A stretch of 64,000 nt of DNA, from assembly GCA_907164885.2 (NCBI GenBank), contig OU015501.1:26751083-26815082 (forward strand), read 5' to 3'. Below the pieces are notes generated by a model that had not been told where the DNA came from, did not search any database, and saw only the letters and a list, made by a program, of their open reading frames with translations. Source of the DNA: Dolomedes plantarius. Taxonomy: Eukaryota; Arthropoda; Arachnida; Araneae; Dolomedidae. The translations under genes and the position numbers were made by a program. Positions 11,582-24,900 of this stretch are shown here, one piece after another; within the stretch, counting starts at the first letter, position 1, and each line of letters opens with the position of its first letter.

Positions 11582-13728
11582 GGGGATACTCTAGATTTGT
11601 GTGCACGGCCGCCATCTTGGATTTTTCACCAGCGTTTGGCGTGTTTCGCTTGCCGATAATTATTGCGTTCTGGTACTTCCGCTGGCAACTCCTTCTAACC
11701 AATGAAATCGTGTTGATTGAACTGAATTTTGCTGCTCTTACTCAACCTTTAATTGACATCACTTCACCTAAAGTTAAATTTATTTGGTCTCCATATCTTC
11801 AAGAGTGTTTTAATAACCTTCAGTCAATATTCTTTTCTAAACTTAACTACCCATGTGAGATCAGGATTATTATTTAAACACTTATGCATCACATATGGCT
11901 ATTTCTGACATTTTGATGCAGGAGTTTGATAATAAATTATTACCTATATCATATTTTAGTAAGTCACTTAAACAAGGTCATAAAAATTACTCCACCCTCA
12001 AAAAAAGAACTGTTCGCACTTTACAAATCTATCATTGCATTTAAATATTATTTATACAATAGAACTTTTACTGTGTTAACTGATAGCAAACCTCTCATCA
12101 ACTATAAGCATACAAATTCTACTGATATTGTAACTAGATGGTTACTCGAAATGAGTGAATATTCCATCATTTATGAACATATTCCTGGTAAAGTTAATGT
12201 TTTGGCAGATTATTTTTCCTGCCTCACCTGTGACCCTCCTCAAAATTTAGCCACTAATCCTGAAATTATTAATAGTGAGGATGTCCTCACTATAATTTCT
12301 GTAAATGCTATAACTATTGACCATATTTAAAATTCCCATCACTAATGACCCTCCTCTTGATATTTCCATATCCACATTTTTTGCAGAAGAGAGTAGGGAT
12401 TCAAAATTGATCAAAATTATTAATTATCTAAATCAACCCCACTCTGCTAAGTCTTCAAAATTCACCGATTTTTATATTCATGATGCTTCTAAATTATTAT
12501 GCTGGGATAAATCTAAAATTAATACTACTTCTCATATTATTGTTGTTCCCCAGTCTTTAAAATATAAGGTTCTTAAAATTTGTCATGTCTCTCATTTTCG
12601 CATCGAGAAGACATACGATTTTCTAAAAGCTCATTATTTTTGGCAAGGCATGTATGTTGATACAGTAAATTTTGTAAAATCATGCCACCTTTGTTCTGTT
12701 AATAAGCCTCACACCATTGTATCAGCACCTTTTCAGGCAAACCCCATTCCCACTTTACCTAATGAGGCTGTTTCTATGGATATTCTTGGTCCTTTTAAAA
12801 ATAACGCCAATATTTTGACTATCATTGATCTTTTTTCGAGGCATTTAGAGATTTTTCCTCTTGTGAAAATTACCATGGAGGCAGTCCCTGAGTGTTTATT
12901 AAGTTATATTTGCAAATTTGGCAGACCTTCCTTAATCTTAACTGACTTGGTACCCAATTTACTTCTGAAATTTTTACTAACTTTACAAAAACTATTGGTA
13001 TTAAATTAAATCAAACTAATGTGGGTAATCCTAAATCGAATGCTGTTTGTGAAAGGACTAACCTTTCAGCAAAATCTACAATTAATTTTTTTTTTTTAAG
13101 TTTCAATTTTTCATAAAAAATACACGTGGATTAGGGGTCCGGCCGATACCATGTAAAAACAAAACACACTTTGGAAGTTTTACCTCTTGGGTGGTATGGA
13201 AAAAAACTTCAATATTCGAATGCTTTCTTCAGAAAATTTTCTAAGTTTCATAATTTGAAAAGGTAGTTTTTATTAAAAATGCAAAAAAAGAAAAATAAAT
13301 AAAATCCAAGTCGAACGATTAAATGATTTTTCAAAGATATCTCTGAGTTTCATAATTTAAAAAGGTGGCTTTTATTAAAAATGCTAACAGAAAAACAAAA
13401 ATTTCCAATATTTGAGAATGATTTTTTCAAAAAAATTTCCAAGTTTCATAATTTAAAAAAGTGGTTTTTATTAAAAACTCAAAAATAAATCTAAGTCCAA
13501 CGTTTAAATGATTTTTAAAAAAATTTTCTAAGTTTCATAATTTAAACAGTTGGTTTTTATTAAAAAGGTTTTTATTAAAAAAGCTAAAAAAATTCCAGCG
13601 TTTTGAAAACACCACTTAAAACACATTGATGAGAATTTTTCCACTCCTCAAAACACGGTAAAATCGCCAAAGTTGGCGCAAAAAAGAATCCAAGATGGCG
13701 GCCGTGCACACAAATCTAGAGTAGTCCC
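11582..13728. mobile_element. Merlin-type non-autonomous transposon carrying Gypsy pol sequence
   Basis: The ends are inverted repeats: left GGGGATACTCTAGATTTGTG, right (complement) GGGACTACTCTAGATTTGTG, both continuing through the CGGCCGCCATCTTGGATT block. It is flanked by an identical 8-bp duplication GAAAAGTT at 11574-11581 and 13729-13736. The ends and the right 640 bases match the element at 53176-55991, whose transposase is of Merlin type; an 8-bp duplication fits that superfamily. The interior (about 11728-13085) is not transposase but a Gypsy pol fragment. The right subterminal part holds about four spaced copies of a motif containing AAGTTTCATAATTT. Confidence 0.85.
11728..13085 (+). 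pseudogene. Gypsy (Ty3) pol fragment: RT end, RNase H, integrase
   Basis: In order: an RT thumb-like stretch (TSPKVKFIWSPYLQECFNNL), RNase H (TVLTDSKPLI and a degraded ADALSR box reading ADYFSCL), the integrase HHCC zinc site (HVSHFR...SCHLCSVNK), and an integrase core start (VSMDILGPF; LTIIDLFSRHLEIFP), then LTDLG and GNPKSNAVCER after a frameshift. There are at least three frame changes. No LTR, primer site or polypurine tract is visible at either limit. Both limits coincide with loss of similarity to the Merlin element at 53176-55991. Confidence 0.85.
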
Positions 13729-13736
13729 GAAAAGTT

Positions 13737-14429
13737 AGTATTGAAAAATGCTCTTAGAAAGCCAGAACACATTGTTCAAAAGATTTTTTTTTTCAAGGAT
13801 GTTTCATATAACAATTTTCTGTTAAGTTATAAAATTTCTTAAGTACCAAAATGATTAGTTTTAAAATCAGTTCCTAGATGTGATGATATTTCTTTACGTC
13901 ATTCTTGGGCTCAAAGTGACTATCACTCTACCAACAGTATGAACATAATTATCAAACAATATGAATAATACAGTGATATAAGTAAGTTATTAAATTAAAC
14001 TGAATCTAATGACACATTCGAATAAAGTGATTTGTAAAGTAATGAAATAATTTAGCTCACCTGATTATATTTACTGTATATGTTTTCAGTTTATTTTTCT
14101 AATACTGTAGTTAATCTTGTCATTTAAAGATTATTGTATTTTATAAAGGCAACTCTAACTATTAGAGCAAAAATAGTTAAAACTATGACATAATAGCAGT
14201 TTTGCAAGATTTGTAAGTTATGGTTAACTAAGATTCAAAATAACCTGTGTATGTGTCTTATAAGCAAGAACAGAGCCTCAAGTTACATGTCTGCATCTAT
14301 TTTAGAAATTATCTATTAAGATGGACAGTAAAGTAGGAAAAATCTCATGCAGATCCATAAAAATATTCTATTAAATTGTAATTCTCTTTTAAAAAATAAT
14401 AAGTTCTTCATTTCAGTTGCATGTTAAAT
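13737..14429. other. Spacer downstream of the PRKCSH-like gene
   Basis: AT-rich, no open frame or repeat recognised. It lies 3' of the PRKCSH-like gene on the - strand. Confidence 0.5.
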
Positions 14430-14435
14430 TTTATT
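14430..14435 (-). promoter_or_regulatory. Poly(A) signal AATAAA of the PRKCSH-like gene
   Basis: The - strand reads AATAAA about 80 bases after the stop codon at 14519-14517, a plausible spacing for a short 3' UTR. Confidence 0.45.
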
Positions 14436-14516
14436 ATTCAATAAATGAACCAAATTATTCAAATTTATTGCAATTAGATTACTGAACAAAATCACAATAT
14501 ATAATATACTTGGGCT

Positions 14517-17500
14517 TCACTGTTGGCATCGGAATGAACAAGGTATTTGAAAAATCCCTCTCTGTTGAGCTGCTAAAAAAGAGAGACAAGTTGCAAAATC
14601 AGCATTTTAAGATATTTTATAACAGTTTTAATTTGCCGAGCATGAAAAAAAAATCTGAATAATGAGAATTATAAATTTTACTTTTAAAGTATGAAAAAAA
14701 TTAATAATACATCCATTACTTTCTTGCTGCAATCATAAAAAACTTTAGACTAGATACCACTGAGACTTATAGTTGATTACAGAACAATAAGCTCTTTTTA
14801 TACCAAATATTAAAACAATAAAATATATTTATTTTCCTAAAGAAACTTTAGAGGTGCAAAAGGCAAGCTTGCAAGTGTTCATACAACGTAATGGGTACAT
14901 AGACTCAGCTCCTGTGAAACAAAGTAGAGCTGTCACATACCATATACATATGCTTATTAGGTACGAATCACCAGCTCCAAATATCATTAGTCAGCAGTTG
15001 CCAAAATAACAATTTTCAGTCCTATAGGATTTAAAAGGGGGGAATAAGAGATTGAGGAATATGAAAGCAGTGGTGCTCAAAATTTCTTGACCAAGACCAT
15101 TGTTCTTTGAATAAAAAAAATCACTCAACCCCAATGAAAATATTTTGGTAATAGCAAATTATTTTTAAAAATTAGGAAAATGTTAACAAAAACAAAAAAT
15201 ATTTATATATAAACAAGAAAATTTTGGAAAACCATTTTAAAATTAATGAACTGTATGTAGATTTTGGGTATATATTTATTTTGCATGATAACAATAAAAA
15301 AATTTCTCACTTATCTTCTGCACTTGTTTTTGGCAAATTTCATGTGATTAAAACTTCATATTTAAATATTAACATGCATTTGTGTTTCAATTAGGTAAAA
15401 ATTCACAAAAACTAAAATTTAAAAAGAGCAAAATTTTAAATTAAAAACTTCCTATTAAAATACTGAAAATTAAAAACTTCATCTATTTATAAAAATCTAA
15501 AATTTTTTTAAAAATGAATGAGAAGGATGAACCTGGACCTTGAATTACATAAGTTCAATAGATGGTGAAATACTTGCGAGTACTACTCTCGTATCATCTT
15601 TTCTGGGTTAAGTCTTAATCACTGTTTAGTTCTTATAGCTACTCTTTTTGAAAACCCAGTTCAACGTATATAAAAATACTAAAAATGTGTAATCATTAAA
15701 AATTTAAAGCATGTTTTTTAATTAAGTAATTCGTTATCACAAACTATCAGCAACCCCTCCAATTTTTTTCGCGACCCACAGTTTGCTAACCACTGTTCTA
15801 GAGAATAATGTGTACTTCTAAATGGTATTTTTAATTAGAAATAACTATCATAATTATGATATTTCAAGGGGGGGGGGGAAATCAAATTCTAACAGGCTAA
15901 ATATTTTGATGGAAGTTTCTTTGCCTGCAAGTTGACTTGTCCAGAATCTGGTTCCTTAAGGTCAATTTGGTGATAATCTAGTCGCTTATGGTTTGTTACT
16001 TAGCAAAACATTTTGTTTCATTATGGTCGAGCCAGCTAAGATACTTTATTTGGAGTTGTTCAATATAGGGATGCAACATCGATGTCGATGTTTTCAACAC
16101 ATCGATGTTTTGATAAAAACATCGATGTTTTAAACATCGATTTATTGAAGCCGATGTTTTTTTAACATCGATGTTTTGTGCTCGATGTTTTACGTTGTCT
16201 CGATGTTTTTCTTTTAATGAAAAAGTACCATAATAAGAAAAATTTACCACGTATCATAAATTTCACACTCAGTAAATGTAAGTCTGAATTCTGAAAAGGA
16301 CGAATACAAAAGGGGGAATGATTCCTTAGCAAACAGACTAATGGCAATTAACAACCAATGAACTAATCAGAGAGTTTGGAATGTTCCTGACACTCCAGAA
16401 CCTTCCATGGGGTTTTATTTTACAAATAGTATATACACGAGTGCATCCATTTAAGTTTTTGTTTCGTTCTGGTTTTATATAAGTTGACGTTAATATTATT
16501 AGTAAGATGCCTCCAAAATGTACCGTTTGAAAATATTTTTACAAAACCTCTGACAAATTGGCGAAATGCAATATTTGCCTTAAGTTCCTTAAAACTTCTA
16601 GCAATACGACGAATTTATGTGGACATTTAAGGCAAAACATGGCGGTATTTACAGTACAACGAGAATTTTGAGTTATCAATGTAGCCCAAAGCAACCAAGT
16701 TTTTGTCATTTATGTCTGCCCAATCAGAGAGTAAAATTAAATCCCCCCCTCCCCCCACGACTAAAGGAAATGACATTAATGTTAGAGATTACTAAACCAG
16801 TTTTAAAAAATGGATGTTCTAAAACATCGATGTTTAAAAACATCGATGGATTTTGGGCGATGTTTTATTAGCATCGATGTTTTAATATTGAATATCGATG
16901 TTTCAGAACATCGATGTTTTGTTATCGATGTCGCATCACTAGTTCAATACAGTGGGTTTTTTTTTTCCCTTTTTGTTGTGTTAGAGCATTTTTCCCCAAA
17001 TTCTACTTGTAGCAGTTTCAGCCTGTTTTAGTAAATTTAAGTGGATTTTAACTTATGTTTGTCCGTTAAAATTGTATGGGCTTTTGAATTTCCAGGATAA
17101 CAAAATTTCTACAAGAATGAATAAAATATGACACCCATGAGGAACAGCAGTATTAAAATAATGTACAGTGGTTTCTACTTATAAGAATCCCGTTTGTTAT
17201 TACTGTTTTTGATTCTTATAGCCGAAATTGAGGTTTTTCGACACACACGCACACACACACACACACATATATACATATATTAGATAATTTACTATTAAAT
17301 ATTCTTTAATTTACGTTAACTATCGTTTATTAAAATCATTTTTTTTTATTTTAAAAATGCAACTTAATTTCTAGACTTATAAGTAGATACACACAATTAC
17401 AGTAACAGAAAAAAAAAATCCGATATTTGTAACAACATATCTCCTGAACGGTTTTAACAATTCAAATACAGGAAGAGTGCATGAAAAAGTTCTTGATGGT

Positions 17501-20364
17501 TATTTGATGTAATGATGTTTTCAGTAGGCTTTTTACACCTCTTTCAATTTCATAAAAAGTCTTGTAAATGTCTTCAGACACTCCTCTATATTAGAGTCCT
17601 AAGAATACTTAGTGCTTCTCTGGATAATTTTTCTGATGGTGGTTTTTCTGGGAATATGTCATTCATTTCATCTTCGTCCTCAGTTTTATTGACAGTTTTT
17701 TTAATTTCTTTGATGATTTTATCTTCTGTCTTTTCTTCCGAGGTCTGTAGGTTTTCGTTGATTTCAACCCACTCATGGAGTAATACCTCAACAGGATCAA
17801 TTTCTGCTTGACTTAATGAGTTATCAGTCTCACAAAAAAAATCCTGCTTTACGGAAGCAATTAACAATACAGTGATTTGAAACACTTTTCCATGCACTTG
17901 CAATCATATGTACAGCATCAAGCAAAGTGACTTTTTTACTTATTTAGTATTTCTGACGCAGATCCCTTTCCTTCGTCGATTATGTGAACAATTCTTTGTT
18001 GCAAGTCAAAGCAATATAGCATTTTAAAAGTTTCTATGATTCCTTGATCGAGAGGTTCTATTACTTGTGTTGTATTCAGTAGAAAAGAAAAAAAACTATA
18101 TTTTTGAGATTTACAACTGGAGGAGCCGGACAGTTTTCCAAAATCAAGGCAAATTTTTTCTTTTCCAGTTAGATCTTTACCCCCCCCCCTTTAGAAGAAA
18201 GTTATTAAAGATCCTGCTACACATCCAAGTATTTTTTAAATTTTTATAAGACACGGGAAGGGTATTCATTTTTGTAAAGCATCGCGGAGATTTACTCTTG
18301 CCTATAACCAATGGCATATTCTTTACGCTCCCAGTCATATTTGTCGTCAAAAGAACTGTAACACGTTCAAATTGTTTTTTCCCAACAGAAGATATGTCTT
18401 TTTTAAACATCATTCGATCAGGTATCACTCTAAAATAAAGCCCAGTCTCATCTGTATAAAAAATTTTGTATGGGGCAGTGGAGCGTAGTTTTTCATTATT
18501 GCAGACAAGTAGTCAGAGAGCCAGTTTTGAGCTGATTACCACTGCAAGAAAACCTCTTCTACGTCGACTGATTTTCCATCACGCTTCCTTTTTCGATCAA
18601 GATTTCAATTTTTGATAATGGTAGCCAAAATTTCCCGTCGATATTTTAAAATTTTACTAAGAGTAGACTGAGTTACACCCAGACGGGAGGCAGTTTCTCT
18701 GTGACTGTACTTCGGAAGAGCATCATATCTAATTAACAAGTTCTGATTTTCAGAAAAACTAAGTGTTTTCCTTGTTTTATCATTTTTGAATTCGACTATT
18801 AAAATGTTATAACATTAACTAGCAATTTTGTTAGAAAACTAAAGTGAACACTGGCGACGAATGCTCATTACTGTCTCAAACGAACATTCACCTTAAAGCT
18901 TACATTTCAAAGTTTGATAACGTGCTGAATCTACTAATGTCAAGTTTGCCTAAGTAATAGTGGACACTTTGCCGAAAAATTTGTGTGTTGCAGGGTCCAG
19001 AGAGCGACAACCAGAAGTGGGGGTGGGAAAAAGAGTCTCTGTTTGTCAGTGAAGCAAAGTAGGCAGAGATGCCCCTGGGACAAGCTAATAGGACAGTGTT
19101 CGGCTAAAGCGTTTAGAGGGAAACTATGATGTGATGCCCAACAAAGAAAAGAATGCATTTTATGACTGTATTCCATAACAACGTCTTATCAATCTTTCTT
19201 TACAAAAAGTAAAAAAAGAACTTCCCTAAAAAAGAACTTCCCTTTGAGGGTTTAAGTGGCCTTTTTTTTTTGAAAAATGAAAGGAAAGCTAATTGCAAGC
19301 TGATTCTTAAAACCGGTGGATTGATTCTTTAAAGTGACAATTTTAACATGGAAATAATATATTTGTTTTTGTTTTTGCGATATTTATTCTTATAAGCGGT
19401 TGATTCTTATAACTACTGATCCCTATAAGTGGTAGTTACTGTACTTATTAATCATTTTGCTTTCAAAATCTGAAGCTGAATTTTTAACCCTTTTCCTTAC
19501 ACAAAAGTTATTTATAGGTATGGAATTGATTTTAACCACATTTTATTTCATGCAGAGTTAGTTGCTTATTATAATTACCACAGACTTAAAAAGTGGGGTT
19601 GGTATTAGAGTACAACTAAACACCAAATAATATATTCCAAATTTTTAACTAATATTTTTTTAGATCCATTAGCATGAATTGAATGAAAATCCTTATGTTT
19701 ATGGTCTGTTTCATGTTTCAATTATGACTACATGTGGGTCTCTCAATTGCAATGTGAAAAATTTCACAAAGAATCATTGCATTATGTTGACTCATACTGG
19801 TAATATATATATTTTTTTTATATACATATACATATATGTATATATATAATATACATAGATTTATTTATACATATGTATATAAATGTATTCATATAATTTA
19901 TATAAATACACACATACATATATATATATATATACTAGCTGAAAACCCGTGCTTCGCTACGGAGTACATTCAAATTAAATACAACGGTCAATGTATGCAA
20001 TTAATGCCAAAAAAAATAAATATATATATTTATAATAAATGCGACGATCAATGTATACAATTGATGTAAAATATATATATACAGTGGAATCTCGATCTAT
20101 CGTTTTTCAAGGGACCGATTGAAATGAACGATAAATGCGGGAAAACGATAGATGCGGAAAAATAACAAAGCAATATGATCGTTGGGACTGGATAAAATAA
20201 ACGACACATACCAATAAACGATGGATCCGGAAACGATCGATCGAGATTGCACTGTATATATATATTCAAATTTTTCACTTATCTTTTCATTTTTTGGTTC
20301 CTGGCTGTAGTGGTTTATGGCTTATACTGGTTTTTCCCTTACAACTTTGTCTAATATATATATA

Positions 20365-20434
<70 letters not shown>

Positions 20435-21595
20435 CGTAAGGGATATTTATTTTTTTAGATAATATCCAATCGTCTGCTGCATTAGAAAAAAATATATTTT
20501 TTTTGTCTATTTAGTTGTTATGCAAGTAACGATAAATTTATTTAAAGTACCAGAAAAAGAAATCACGTGATCAGCATTCAATAAATTAAATTCTAAAAAT
20601 TAATCTTTAAAAATTCACCAAAAATCAGAAAATCAAGGTAAAGGTTCGAAAAAGATTTCATTTTAAACGAATTTTTATGATCTTTCTCGTGATATAAATT
20701 TTATAACCTTCAAATTATTATTTTAAATGCAAACTTAAAAGAAGTTACAAAATTAGCTTAAAAATTTAATTTTAAAAAATCTAAGAAGAATTTTTCAAAA
20801 AACTTTCTTAGTGCACCCCTACACCATAACAAGAATCGCCATGCAAAATTTCAGCCCTTTAGGTCCAGCGGTTTGATCTGTGCATTGTATGTCAGTGAGT
20901 CAGTTACGAAACTGTTTTATACATATAGATACAGTGGAACCTTGATTGATTGTTTCTCAAATCATTGTTTTCTTGTATGTATTGTTTATGTTATCCAGTC
21001 CCGATCATATTTCTTTATATGTTCTCACTTTTATTGTTCAGTGCAATAAATCCCTTCAAAAACGATGGATCGAGATTCCACTGTATTTATATAAATATAT
21101 ATATAAATGTGAAAATAAGAGAAGAATATAGCTGTATTCATGCATATTACACAGTTTGGTTAACATAAAAAACTTTTTGTTATATTAATTTTAGTACACA
21201 CACATACATATTATATATATATGTGTGCTGTTTCCAATCCCCATGGTATAGGAAAGCCTACACCAAGCCCAAAGAATCCTCAAATCCTAGGTCCTTGGTG
21301 AAGGGTAGTAAGCAGCTTCACTTTAAGGCGAGGTTCCACTAGGGCTGAAATCTGACTTGACCTCGAAGAACATCAGTCCCGTAATTTTGAACCGAGTCAA
21401 ATGACGAGACCAGACCACTTGACCCCGCACCTGCAGAGGTAAATTTGAGAACTTGGAGGACATTGTAGCCACGACCTAGTTTACATGCCTCGGCCACCAT
21501 TAATGTACATGGCAGTGGATTTGCAGCGACGAACATCAAACCAGGGACGTTCAGATCACTGCCCCGCTACTCTTACTAACTGGGCCACCATGCCC

Positions 21596-21632
<37 letters not shown>

Positions 21633-21912
21633 CGTGTGTGTATGTGTCAACTAAAATTAATATAATATAAAAAGTTTGTATATAAAAAATAAAAATATTA
21701 ATATAAATGTAATGTCTTTATATAGTTTTGTTTGTAAATATATACAGTAGAACCTCGATATATCAAAACTTGAGGGGAACGAGAAAACTTCAAATTATCG
21801 AGAATTTTGATATACCGAGATTCAATTTAATAATAATATAGGAGTATTAGGGAGGTTCAAGAGAAATGGAAAAACTTTGATTTATCAAGGAATTAGATAT
21901 ATCGAGGTTTTA

Positions 21913-21961
<49 letters not shown>

Positions 21962-24900
21962 CATATGGAAATATTTTCTGATACTTTTTAACTTTTACAA
22001 TCATTAGGAAATTTAAAATAATTTGGAATTAACATCCAATAAAACCTACCTGAAACCAATGTATGAACAGGTAATGTAACATGCTCCCATTCATCACTTC
22101 CATCACAGCAATCACATATTCCATCATTTACTTTATAAGAAACAATATCATTTGGGCCATTTTTAGTCTGGTAAGAACAATAAAATCTAAAAATAAATAA
22201 ATGACTGAATTAATACAGAAAAGGGATTCATATATTTTATTAAATTCAACTACAGTACTCAAATATATTAGTAATTACATTCAAAATACACGCAAATTAA
22301 GAAGCTAAAATACTTTTTATCATATAATAAATTGATAAAGCTTTCAATCAAATTTTATTTTAAGAAAAGTGTTTAGGATACATAAATCAATTAACAGTTG
22401 ATGCTCTTTAAACTGAATTTTTTTTCCCCTATTTAGCATATTTGGTACTTTTTGGTTAACAATGTTGGTGCAAAATCTAACTTGTGATAGGAAAAATTTT
22501 GGACTTAATAAAAGAATGACTGCTTCAATAAATCCAAATTACAAAAAACTGAGACAAATACAGAAATTATGGCCGAATGGCTAGGGTGTTAGCATTTGGT
22601 TCTAAAGTCTGTGGATATATTGTAGAAACAGGTCACCATAGTCTTTGACGGTGGAATCAAGGCGATAGTCTATAGATATGAAAATTGGTGGTAGACAAAG
22701 TCTATGAAGGTATATTGTTCGCTAACGGCACTAACTCTGTACGAGAAGAATTGGTACTGCAGAAGTGTTCGCCATGGAATAAAAGTTCGTAATGATGATT
22801 GTCTATCTCGTCATGGATGTCTGCTGGCCGGAACGCTGAAGAAAAAGGTGAAGAAACCTAGTACCATCAAGAATGCTGAGCGATGTTTAGACCCGTTTCA
22901 TTAATGTGGGATTCACCGGCTACAACTATAGAATGCCTGTAGCAGAAACAATTCAGGAATGGAATGACGGAGCATGGGACAACTGTTGAGCTTCAACTCC
23001 AGGAAAACTGCAGCATCTCATACGAACCACAATGACTGACACGATCAACCAAAGTCTTTGAAACCAGAATGCAAAGTTTGTACGTGCAAAATACAATAGT
23101 AGTGGAAAGATACTGTGATGTTTCATGTAAACCACAGGTTCCTATGCACAGTCATCAGCTGGGTAAAATATTCAAGAGAACGAGAAATAAAAAGTACGCA
23201 AAGTTACTTGTCATACTTACGGTGATTTATTTACGTAACAGCAAAAATATACTAGATATCTTCAATACAAAAATATATAATTCCGGATTAATTATAGTCA
23301 GATACAATTATAGCATACAAATACTACATTCATGGTCTCTAGCATCTTTAAGAAATATTCGCTAATATGAATACATTGAAATGATCAGTAATGCAAAAAT
23401 AACATAAGCACCCCCAATAGATTCAGGCGATGCCTTCTTCTGAGGGGAGGACTTCTAACGAAAACCTGCTAACAAGACCAGTCACAAATCAAGAATATCT
23501 CTCTAATATATTTTGTTCAACACTGAACAGAGAGGGATGAGCGAGGGTTGCAATAAACCATTACATGCCAAAGCGTGCCAAGAGGCATACATTTCAACGT
23601 CAAGCGAAGAAAGAATTCTTCCCTTGTACCGGTAAGCTAGCAACAGTGCATGACGAGAAAAGTGGCGATATCTCCCAAAAAGCAGCACCCCTACGTTCGC
23701 CAACACAAACGTGGGCGATTTTGAAAAGAGTGATTGGTTTAACGTGAACCGACGTCACAAAAAGTGAATGGTCAACGTTTTGCCTGCGTGCCAAGCGAGG
23801 AGAACAGATGTACAACATTTCCAGGAATTTGCAGTTCCCCGAAAACCAGTAAGACGCAATTAAAAAGAGGGGGCTTTTTAAAAGCATACGTCCGGTCCTT
23901 TTTGTAGAAGAAACTCCCTGCTGAACACGGAAATTGAACATACAATACAACTGCTTCTTAGAAGTATAGCACATTTCCTGTTATGCCAAAAACGGGAGAC
24001 CGTAATTGGAAAAGTGGGGGCACTCAAAAGAAGATGCTGTGCAATTAAGTTTAAATTGCTGTCGTAAAAATACTGCACCACACTGAGTCTACTGAAAGAA
24101 ATCAGATAAGTGCAGTGTTCCCCAACAGCAACAGATGTGTATGGACCACACATGTACAAAAACTCACAAATGGAGAAAACCCAATTATACATAAGAAAGA
24201 GGCTGCCTTAACGATCATACCAAGCGTGGGAACAGAAAACCAAATGTCCATCAGGGACCAGATAAAAATTAAGAAAATACAAGTTAAAGGAATACAACTT
24301 AGGCAAGACATTACCGAAGTTAAATAATTAAAAGATTAAAATTAATTACGGAAAAACTGTAACGATAAAATAATCGTTACAGTGGGTTCAAGTCCCACTC
24401 TTGGCATGGACATTTGTAGCCATTCATCGGCTTTAAGCAGTGGGTCCCGGTCTATTTAGCCCTTGTGTAGCAAAAAGTGGCCATAGCGCTCAAAACCAAA
24501 CCTAAATAAGAAATATACAAATAGATTTTCCCACATTAATTTCAGATTACACAAGAGGCATAAAGCTGCAGATTTTGTTTAATATTGCATCTTCTCATAG
24601 TGTTGATGCCACTTGAATTCAATTAGGTACGAATCTAGGTGATTCCATCTTTCAAAAAAATAAATAAATAAAATGAAAGTAGCACTTCAACAAAAATCAA
24701 CTGGCAATCTCGGAAGGAAAATTCATGCATTAATATTCACCCGCTTGTTCTCAATGATGTCATTGAATAGCTATTTGTGATGTGAAAGAAACAGGTTACC
24801 ACATTTGACTATTTGGCACACAATTGCAACTGGCACCCTGTTAACCAGAAAAGTACTGCATATCTTTATACATCCTTCCTAATCAAAAGTTTAAAATGGT

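Larger units (their letters stand above)
19934..20930. repeat. Dispersed repeat (TACTAGCTG...CATATAGATA type) with nested inserts
   Basis: It begins TACTAGCTGAAAACCC then GTGCTTCGCTACGG and ends with GTCAGTGAGTCAGTTACG ... CATATAGATA. The first 100 bases recur at 48240-48340. Nested within it are a MITE (20082-20254), a retroelement 3'-end fragment (about 20275-20355) and a (TA)n tract (20356-20428). The class is not determined. Confidence 0.5.

Noticed and set aside
23503..24327. Cluster of overlapping frames inside the SINE-splitting insertion
   Set aside because: They are on both strands, all under 125 codons, with no domain motif.
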